64,000 nucleotides of DNA, from contig NC_059414.1 in NCBI RefSeq assembly GCF_905220565.1, positions 4,400,001 to 4,464,000 on the forward strand, in the 5' to 3' direction. Below the pieces are notes generated by a model. That model had not been told where the DNA came from. It saw nothing but the letters and a program-made list of their open reading frames with translations, and ran no database searches. The DNA comes from Melitaea cinxia (taxonomy: Eukaryota; Arthropoda; Insecta; Lepidoptera; Nymphalidae). Below are positions 53,114 to 63,700 of the stretch, piece by piece (position 1 is the stretch's first letter; each line of letters starts with the position of its first letter). The translations under genes were made by a program, and so were the position numbers.

Positions 53114-53186
53114 CGTTCCATAGCTTAATTGGCTAGAGCAGCGACGCGGTCGGTCAGAGATGCAGGTTCGAACCCCGCAGAAACGC
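53114..53186 (+). repeat. tRNA-like sequence (pseudo-tRNA/SINE head)
   Basis: CGTTCCATAGCTTAATTGGC opens a cloverleaf-like unit with T-arm 'ggttcgaaccccgc'. The acceptor stem pairs only partly and the anticodon stem is disrupted (GCGACGCGGTCGGTC). It is the same family as 57656-57728 and, in reverse, 62767-62838 and 63078-63149. Confidence 0.5.
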
Positions 53187-53676
53187 TCGATTTTTAATAT
53201 TACACTAAAAATGTTTAAAAAATATATTGTATTAATCTCTCACTTCACGGCTCACTATTGAAATTGGGCTTAGTTTCCTGACCCATATATCTATAATATA
53301 TTTAAGACCATGGTATATCATGAAGTAACATTCATGACTCACAGATAGACAGTCAGAGAGTCAGTCTGATTCAAGGAACTTATACCCAACATAACTTCCT
53401 TGGTCGCTTGGTCTGATTACTCTACCTTTATTGATATTTTGTGTTTTAATGTTATCTGTGATTTAATTCAAGTCATGTCATACTGACAAATTGACAATTG
53501 ATATAGATATACTTTTGACAGTTTACGTGGAACCACCGTAGTGCAATCATCTGTGGTTATTGCTATTCTGTTTAGCATTCCTATCTAGTATCAAATTTGT
53601 TGCGAAAGTTTCGTAATCTTAATAATAACCCGAATAAAGGGGTTGAGATGTCCACATATAATTTCGCTATAATAAT

Positions 53677-56600
53677 ATGTCGGATTGGTATTGGAGAGTG
53701 ATTGCCTTGAAAGCGGCGTTCGTGCTTACATGTTTTGTTAGTTATGTTTGGACCGATGATACTATTAAACAGTTACCGTTTTGTAATCCCCACGCTGCTG
53801 AGGATTCAACTTTTAATGAGTGAGTAATTTATCTTGAATGTTTTTAAGAATTTAAACCCCATTGTGATTATATAAATATAACAATACTAAGTAGGACGTA
53901 ATATTTTGTAAACAAATCTTTGTATTCTTGTTCAAACATGTTAGAACAAGTGCTATGATAAGTTCCAGAAAGTTGTTGTATCACTTTTTTTCAGATTTTA
54001 AGTGAACCTTTATAAATACCTAATCCAATTATTTGCGACCTTGATTGTTTATCTTGAAAGTTGCAACCTACACAAATTTTGTTTATGAAAAAATTTGATA
54101 GTAAACAGAAGATATATATTATGTAATTATGTAAATAATAATATATATTTAATTGATCTCACTTTGTTCAGTTAATATTTTATTATTTTCTTCATTTTAT
54201 CTTATCTTACAAGACTGATGACAATTTTATTAAAATTCAGTTTCCCGTTCACTAGCTGAACTATTTCTTTACACTGTGTCAATAGCTGACAATATTGTTT
54301 TTAAGAAAAAAATGTTCTCGCCATATTATATTTAATTTTTAAATGAATAAACAATATGTTAATTATTATTAATTTCATTTAATTGTATGTTTACACACAT
54401 GGTCAAAAATCATAGGAACTTATGACAGAATAATTAATTAATGTTTAAGGTACCTAACAATGACTGATATTTATATATTATTTTAGTTAAAGTGTATACC
54501 TGTAACATATATATTAATATTCTAATGTTAAAATGTTTTTAGAAAAAACCTCACAAGTGGAGTAATCCACATAAATTATATATCATTTTATAGATAACTG
54601 CTTGCTCTACTGGCATAAACAAGTAAAAATTTTAAACCATTGAAAAAAGAAGGTTAGGTATGCTTTAAGAAGAAGGGAGGTTATTTTTTATCCTGAAATC
54701 AACGCGGGTGAAACCGCGGTGCCCATCTAGTATACATATAATTGATATAAATATTACACCTCAACTAGTGAGTTTTACCCAAAAACTCTGTAGAGAAATC
54801 AGGATTACTGCATACTATGCCAACAGGTCATAAATTAATTATATATAATCATTTCAGTTTAATAATAGTAAGCACTCTAGATGGACGACTCACAGCATTC
54901 TCATCGGAAAACGGCGTCAAAGCTTGGGCTCTGGAAACTCAACCATTGCTATCGTCTAATTTACATCACGTTGAGGTACTTTTTAAATTACTTACGAATG
55001 TTACATTAAGTAATAATAATAAGGGAAATATGTTAAAATGAGACTCCTTCATTACCATAATAAAGAATGGTCAAAATTAAATAAAAAACTACAAATAGAT
55101 TAATGTGCAAAAGAAGGTTGCTCAGATAAGTCGGCTATGGGTATATAGTTCCTAGTGGATTTGTTTTTGTTTCATCTTTTTTTTTCTTGATACATAAGGA
55201 AACTGAATGTAATGTTATTTATTTTATTTTTAAATCTGTATAGTGAGCACTATGAGGATGTGCAGTAATGTATATGATGTAAATAATAATAATAAAAAAA
55301 TTGAAGTTATTGTATTATTATATAAGTAACAATTTCTGACAGTATTTGTTTTTTGTTTTAGCTTACGTCAGGCGGAAAATGGGTTCGGCTAATACCGTCA
55401 TTACGTGGTACTCTGTTCAGTTTAAGCGGAGATTCCATTGAGCCTTTGCCCTTTGATGCGGAACAGTTATTATCATCGTCGTTTAAATATTCAGATGATC
55501 TTGTGATAGCTGGTAAGATTAAAAGTTTTGTTGAATTGTGTATGTTTAACAAAAGTAATTTCACTTTAATTAAAAATGTACATGTACGGGGTCCTTCGAG
55601 TATTACGTAACGCAATTTAGGGAATCTTTTATTCTATTTATTATCACCGCAAAAGCAATTGTAATAATAGCAAAAGTGTTTTAGCGATTTTCCGGTATTT
55701 TTAGTACCCGAACTTTAATTAAAAATAGTCCTTTATGTGTTTCGTAGTGTTTGGGAATGTGGATATACAATAATCTTACGACGTTTCAAAGCAAGGAGGG
55801 AGGGACAAAAATCGTCATAAACTTCTTTCACTTCAGTCTATTGCAGTCCACTGCTGGACATAGGCCTCCCCAAGTTCTCTTCCAAAAAAGGAGGAGGTTC
55901 TTAATTCGAAAGTATTTTTATTTTTATGTATGTTACTTCAGAAAAGCAAATACAATTATTATGTTATCCATTGAGTAAAAATCGATTAATTTTCCACACC
56001 CCTAGCCCCCTTTTGGCCCTAGGGTAAATATGTCCTTTTCTTGTCTCGATAGCCAGTACAGCAACTAAATTTTAAAAAGATTGGCACACATTTGTTTCAA
56101 TTATTATAAAGATATGTGATATGTATTTTGAGATAAAATTTCTTTTTAAATAAATATATTAATTGAGTATTAGATGCTTTGTCATAAAAACGTATTTTAA
56201 ACTATTTAATTGATAAATTAATAATAAATCTTAAAATTCACTTGATACAGCAAATAAATATTCATTATATTTACAATTATTATCTTATCTTTCAGTCTTA
56301 GTCATTGAAATAATTATTGTACGTACTTAGTGCAATATTGATACAAACACTGAAATTATATTTACAGATATCATTTACAAATATTTGAATAGCTATTGCA
56401 CGGGCTTTCCTCATGCATAGTTTAAGTTTAAAAAAATACTAACTACGTCACTCACGCGATTTCACCCGTGTGATTTCCAATCCCGTAGGAATGCGGGTTC
56501 GATCCCCGCACATGACAAACATTTGTATTGGCCATACAGGTGTTTGCCATGGTCTGGGTGTTTGTGCAGTCTTTGTGGGTTTCCCCACCGTGCCTCGGAG

Positions 56601-57474
56601 AGCACGTTATGTTGTCGGTCCCGGTTGTTATCATGTACACCTGATAGCGATCGTTACTCATAATAGGGAATATATCCGCCAACCCGCATTGGAGCAGCGT
56701 GGTGGATTAAGCTCTGATCCTTCTCCTACATGGGGAAAGAGGCCTATACCCAGTAGTGGGATATTACAAACTGAAGCGAGAGGAACGCTGGGGCAAAAAG
56801 TAATCTGTGTTGTTCTGAATCTCCTGCTAACTTACCAAGTTTCATTACAATCTGTTCAGTAGTTTTGTGTGAAAGAGTAAAAATCCATCCATGGATGCAT
56901 TGTCATAAACTTTCTTATTTCTAATTTTACAAAGTAGGATTTTTAATAGTTTTTTTTTTTCATTTATTTTCTAGCTGCCCGGACAGATTTCGTTCTGTCA
57001 AAAGTTAATAGTAATTTTTTTTTGTTTTAATTTTTCTATTAGTATCAAAACCTTCCGTGGGCCTTAAGGAATATACAAAAAAATATTAGCCGAATTGATC
57101 TAGTCATTCTCGAGTTATGCGTTTAGAAACATTCATTTTTATTTATATATATTTATTATATTACAAAACATCCGTGGACTCTTAGTAGCCCACGCCTTTT
57201 TGCACTACATACTCTTTTATATATAAGTCATTTTAAGTAAGCTGTTTTTTAATTAGTAGCAAAATTACAATAGACTTTCATCAGAATCTTTTATTTATCA
57301 TTTCGATAACACTGATTAAATGCTGTTATTAATTGTAATATCAAAAGAGTTGAATAAATTGTTTATCTAATGATTGTGAAACGTTTTGTGTGATGTTTTA
57401 AAATTGTAACAAATTTAAAATCTGCTAATCTTGTGTTGGAGTAGGAGTCTATAGTTACGGATTTGATTCTCTTT

Positions 57475-57563
<89 letters not shown>

Positions 57564-60500
57564 TGTTAATACAAATATTTGATCATCATTTCAGCCTATC
57601 GCAGTCCACTGTTGGACATAGACCTCCACAAGTTATATAGACTCCAAAAAAAAACATCGTTCCATAGCTTAATTGGGTCACACAGTCAGTCGGATATGCA
57701 GGTTCGATTCCCGCTGGAATGGTCGATTTTTGATATGATATTAAAAAAAAGCCATTGATTGTTTACTAATGTTGTAAAATTGTTGCCGCTAGCAAAGAAA
57801 GCGTTGCCAAGTGATTGAAATAAGAACGTTGATTTTTATTTATATGGAAATACCTTAAATTATTATTGAAATAATTTATTATTAGATTACAAAAACTGAC
57901 AAATGTAATCATTACTCGTATAATGCGATAAACAAACAATTAGCAGACTAGGCATTTCTAAAAGATTCCGCATTTGTACATGAAGTATTCTGAAAATTAC
58001 TTTACATATTTACAAAACCAGCGGGTAAAAACAACGATCAAACTGGTTCTATGTTTGTTTTTACTATTCGACATTCGTATTTTGTCATAGCTACCACATT
58101 GCATCTGTTCCAGAATGGTTTTACACATACTAAATATCTTATATATGTTGCAGTCAGAACTCTTAACCAGTCAAAAGTACTATTGACTAGCGAAATCAGT
58201 CAAAAGTACTTTTGACTGGACAAGTTGGTCAAAAGTGGTTTTGACTGAAAATTATTGGTTATTAGTACTTTTGACTGCAAATTCGCGGTTAAAAATACTT
58301 TTGACTGACGCTCTCCGTCAAAAGTAGTTTTAACTGCAAAAAAGCGTCAGTCAAAAGCACTATTAACTCGTTAGATGTGAATAAATTTAGTCAAATGATC
58401 CTGATAAACTATAATAAATTTATGCCCGCGATCTTCTTGCGACTGCATGTCAATCAGATCGACTTGGCAGCGGCTGTTCATTTCAGTGTGCAGGATCGGT
58501 TTCTAAACCTGACCCATCCTTTTATTGCTTTTCTTCCTTTGGCATACTTCGCACATTGATAAATATAATTATATTAATCATATCTTTTGTAACATTAGCG
58601 TACTTTTTTGCTGTTTCATTCTTAAATCTATCGCGACCACCATGCCCTATAGAAATATGAGCAGCATCAATAATGTCGTAAATTTCCTCAGCCGGCAAAA
58701 ATATTTGACAGGTTCTGTGTTTGTAACTAATTTTTTTATACCACAAACTTCAATGTGTTAAAGCGTTGTAGTCTACTGTACTGTAATGGTGTTTCCTTTT
58801 CATTAAATTTCGCGTCTTCCACATCCATTGCAAACTTTTCAAATTTTTCTTTTGTCATCACATTGAAATGACTATCTTTCATATCTTTCATCGCTAAAAT
58901 TCTTTGCAAAAAGCCTTCTTTCTTTTCGTAGTCACTCATTTTTGTTCTAATATCAGCACGTTCTCCATTAATAATGAGTAATATAATAGTTTATATGTGC
59001 GTTTGTCGTTATTTTTATCGACCACCTTAACTTTTTAAGAGTTTTGACTGATACAACCAGTCAAAACCACTTTTGACGGAATCATTTAGTCAAAAGTACT
59101 TTTAACCAGCTCCATTGGGCAAAAGTACTTTTAACTGTTATTTTAGTTAAAAGTAGTATTGACTAAAGCAAACGGTCAAAAGTACTTCTGACTGATTTTG
59201 CTAGTCAATAGTGCTTTTGACTGGTTAAGAGTTTTGACTGCAACATATATAAAATTCTCGTGTCATATTGTTAGTTACAATACTCCTTAGAAACGGCTGG
59301 ACCGATTTTTATGAAATTTCGTGTGCATATCGGGTAGGTCTACATCAATTTTCGTACATCAATCGGCCAACATCAATTTTTCATATGCGTAAATTACAAG
59401 GGGGGGGGGGGTATTAAAGGGGGTTAATAATATATATGGCAAAACAACAAATTAAGTTTAATAAAATACATAAGTATATAATTATTATTGGTTTCCATTT
59501 ACACACAACTACAATTTAATAAAAAAAAAACTTTAACTTTAAAATATCTATTTTGATCGATTATAAAATATCTATTAGGTGTTCATTGTGAGACGCGTTG
59601 GCGCAAAGGTCACAGTACTGGTTTGTGGCTGTTGCGCTGGCGGTTATGGGTTCGGTCCCCGCACATGACAAACATTTGTATTGGCCATACAGGTGTTTGC
59701 CATGGTCTGGGTGTTTGTGCAGTCTTTGTGGGTTTCCCCACCGTGCCTCGGAGAGCACGTTATGTTGTCGGTCCCGGTTGTTATCATGTACACCTGATAG
59801 CGATCGTTACTCATAATAGGGAATATATCCGCCAACCCGCATTGGAGCAGCGTGGTGGATTAAGCTCTGATCCTTCTCCTACATGGGGAAAGAGGCCTAT
59901 ACCCAGTAGTGGGATATTACAAACTGAAGCGAGAGGAACGCTGGGGCAAAAAGTAATCTGTGTTGTTCTGAATCTCCTGCTAACTTACCAAGTTTCATTA
60001 CAATCTGTTCAGTAGTTTTGTGTGAAAGAGTAAAAATCCATCCATGGATGCATTGTCATAAACTTTCTTATTTCTAATTTTACAAAGTAGGATTTTTAAT
60101 AGTTTTTTTTTCATTTATTTTCTAGCTGCCCGGACAGATTTCGTTCTGTCAAAAGTTAATAGTAATTTTTTTTTGTTTTAATTTTTCTATTAGTATCAAA
60201 ACCTTCCGTGGGCCTTAAGGAATATACAAAAAAATATTAGCCGAATTGATCTAGTCATTCTCGAGTTATGCGTTTAGAAACATTCATTTTTATTTATATA
60301 TATTTATTATATTACAAAACATCCGCGGACTCTTAGTAGCCCACGCCTTTTTGCACTACATACTCTTTTATATATAAGTCATTTTAAGTAAGCTGTTTTT
60401 TAATTAGTAGCAAAATTACAGTAGACTTTCATCAGAATCTTTTATTTATCATTTCGATAACACTGATTAAATGCTGTTATTAATTGTAATATCAAAAGAG

Positions 60501-60625
60501 TTGAATAAATTGTTTATCAAATGATTGTGAAACGTTTTGTGTGATGTTTTAAAATTGTAACAAATTTAAAATCTGCTAATCTTGTGTTGGAGTAGGAGTC
60601 TATAGTTACGGATTTGATTCTCTTT

Positions 60626-60706
<81 letters not shown>

Positions 60707-63700
60707 TGTTAATACAAATATTTGATCATCATTTCAGCCTATCGCAGTCCACTGTTGGACATAGACCTCCACAAGTTCGCGCTAAAAATGGCGTGAACTC
60801 ACGAGTCTTGCCCATAGTTACCACGCTGGGCAGGCGGGTTGATGACCGCAGGGTTGGCGACCGCAGGGTTGGCTTTGTCGCACCGAAGACGCTGCTGCCC
60901 GTCTTCGGCCTGTCTGTTTCAAAGCCATTGTTGTTCGGCGCAGTTATTTACATACTCAATCTACTCCTATATGGAGCAAAGGCATTTGTCTAGTAGAGCA
61001 ACGTTTACGGGCTGATTCAGTTTTTTTTTTTTGAGTTTGTTTAGTATGAACATTGTTATTGTTTTGTTAATGTTGTATAGCCTTGCTGGCTTGCGATAAA
61101 TAAACTCTTTAACTCGTGATTTTAAATACATGTAGGAAAGAGATACAGACTAGTTAATAACAATGTAAGGTAACACAGGATAGATATTAGATACCGGGGG
61201 GGAGATGAACTTCTTAGTATTGGATGGACTCACCGTGCGGGTGTCGGGTCCATCGTGTGGTAACGGGAGAAACTCAGAACAGTTCATAGGACTTGCGACC
61301 TAGGTGTAGGTTTATGGAGGCCTCCTTTGAGATGCGCATCAATCAACACTCACCTTCACTGCTCGAGTTGCCCGTCCTGCCTAGCCAAATTATAGATTGT
61401 AATATAATATGTAACAATTACTTATTGAAAGAGTCTAGGTTAAGGCTACTAGCAGGATACAACAAGTGCACCGTGCCAAGTCAGAGCCAAGACCCTCTTA
61501 GCCGCGGTTGCTCCGGACGTTTTATACATGTCAGAAATATTTCCTAAAAGAGTGGCGAAGTTTCTAGCCGATTCTTTTCTGCACATTGTATTTAGTTTCT
61601 AATTAAGAATAATTATTTAATATTTTATTAAAAAGTATATAATTTTAATTTGTAAAAGATATAATAATAACTATACAAAAATCATTTTGAAGCCAACGTG
61701 CTGTTTTTCAATCATTAAACTCTTTTCAACTTATAATTTTAAATATATTATTATACTTTAGATAGTTTCTACTTTGCATGGTTCCCATAAAATGTGAAGT
61801 ATGTTTACAACTTGTATTAAAAATCTATCATTTGATTGTTGACAGGTGCCAGAGAGACACTATGGGTGGGTTTGGACGCTCACACCGGTACTGTTATATA
61901 CGAGTGTTCCTCGAGTGGTTGTAACAGTGAACAGCAGACTGCAGTCGCTGGAAGGGACATCATAGTGATCAGACGACACTCGAACACTGTGAGAGCTCTG
62001 GACCCACGTTCCGGCACAGAGAAGTGAGTTAATTTTTTTTTAGATTTATACACCCAAAAGTCACGTGTATTTTTGGAGTTATATCTCTTTTGGCGTGTTA
62101 GGGAAAAAATTATGAGAGTAAATTGTAACGATTCGCTCGCACACCGTCACAAAAAACCGACACTTTGAAGTTAGCTAGTCAATAAAGAAGAAGTAAGCAA
62201 CGTGAAGTTAGCCAGCCAGTGAAGTAATAATGTTACGTGCGTACATAAGTACACAGTTTTCAGAATATTGTTTTTAAATACAGTTATTATTTATATTATC
62301 TTATAAAATGTTGGAAAATTAAGCATCGTGATACTAATTTTCAGACAGACATTACGTTTCAGGGTGTTTATTGGTTGTTTTTTAATCAGATTAGAAATCA
62401 TACCTTCAACAAAAAATAAATTCACGAAGGCCCTCTCCTCCTTGCGATTGTTATTCTAATCTTGAAATTGTTTACGGTCTAAATGTGTTATCAATTAATT
62501 TAATCTAATTGATTTGTCACGTCATATCAGGAATGCATTATTGCATTGTTCAGACCAAGTGGCCGTTGCGTGGTCGATTCCCAACATGACAAATGTTGGT
62601 ATAACCCGTACAGATATTTGTCGTGGTCTAAGCGCATATATTTGTATATTTTTTTGCACTCTGGATACAGGTTATACTTTTAGTGCCGTTGATATTTTTA
62701 AGAGAGAATCAATAGTTTTTTACATCTTTTTTTCTAAACATTTTGAATATCATATCAAAAATTGACCGCTCCAGCGGGATTCGAACCCGCGTCTTCGACT
62801 AACCGTGTCGGCGCTCTAGCCAATTAAGCTATGGAACGATGTACCCGCCAGAGCGAAATTCTTGATATGATGATTTTTATTTTCGGTTTAAGCGAACCGT
62901 GGCGCCGTCTATAGTGAGTTCTTTACAGAGACCCGTAACTATTCAAAGTTTCATATTACAATGAAAATCTTTGACAGGAGACGACACCATGCTATTCTTA
63001 ATATGTACGATTTTTATTTTTATGTTACCCACACATTATGGATTCTAAACATTTTGAATATCATATCAAAAATTGACCGCTCCAGCGGGATTCGAACCCG
63101 CGTCTCCGACTAACCGTGTCGGCGCTCTAGCCAATTAAGCTATGGAACGATGTACCCGCCAGAGCGAAATTCTTGATATGATGATTTTTATTTTCGGTTT
63201 AAGCGAACCGTGGCGCCGTCTATAGTGAGTTCTTTACAGAGACCCGTAACTATTCAAAGTTTCATATTACAATAAAAAACTTTGACAGGAGACGACACCA
63301 TGCTATTCTTAATATGTACGATTTTTTTAACCGACTTCCAAAAAAGGAGTAGGTTCTCAATTCGACTGTATTTTTTTTTTTTTTTATGTATGTTACATCA
63401 GAACTTTTGACCGTGTGGACCGATTTCGACAAATTTTGTTTTAATCGAAAGGTGGTGTGTGCCAATTGGTCCCATTTAAATTTATTTGAGATCTAACAAC
63501 TACTTTTCGAGTTATATCTAATAATGCGTTTTTGCTTGACGCTTTTTTCGTCGACCTACGTTGTATTATACCGCATAACTTTCTACTACATGTACCGATT
63601 TTGATAATTCTTTTTTTGTTGGAAAGGGGATATCCCTAGTTTGGTACCGTGATAAGGAAACCAGGATCTGATGATGAGGTTCCAGAGAAATCGAGGGAAA

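Larger units (their letters stand above)
62734..63325. repeat. 311-bp tandem duplication carrying a tRNA-like unit
   Basis: Two direct copies with period 311 bp (62734 and 63045 starts, 'ctaaacattttgaatatcat'), nearly identical. Each contains one minus-strand tRNA-like unit (62767-62838, 63078-63149) and 'ttcggtttaagcgaaccgtg', a short palindrome-like block. Confidence 0.85.

Noticed and set aside
58160..59225. CRISPR-like spaced palindromes
   Set aside because: Spaced repeats are confined to the subterminal regions of a TIR-bounded transposon, and the host is an insect.
61293..61547. 84-codon frame starting MRPRCRFMEASFEM
   Set aside because: No splice context, no recognised domain and not in phase with the PERK exons.
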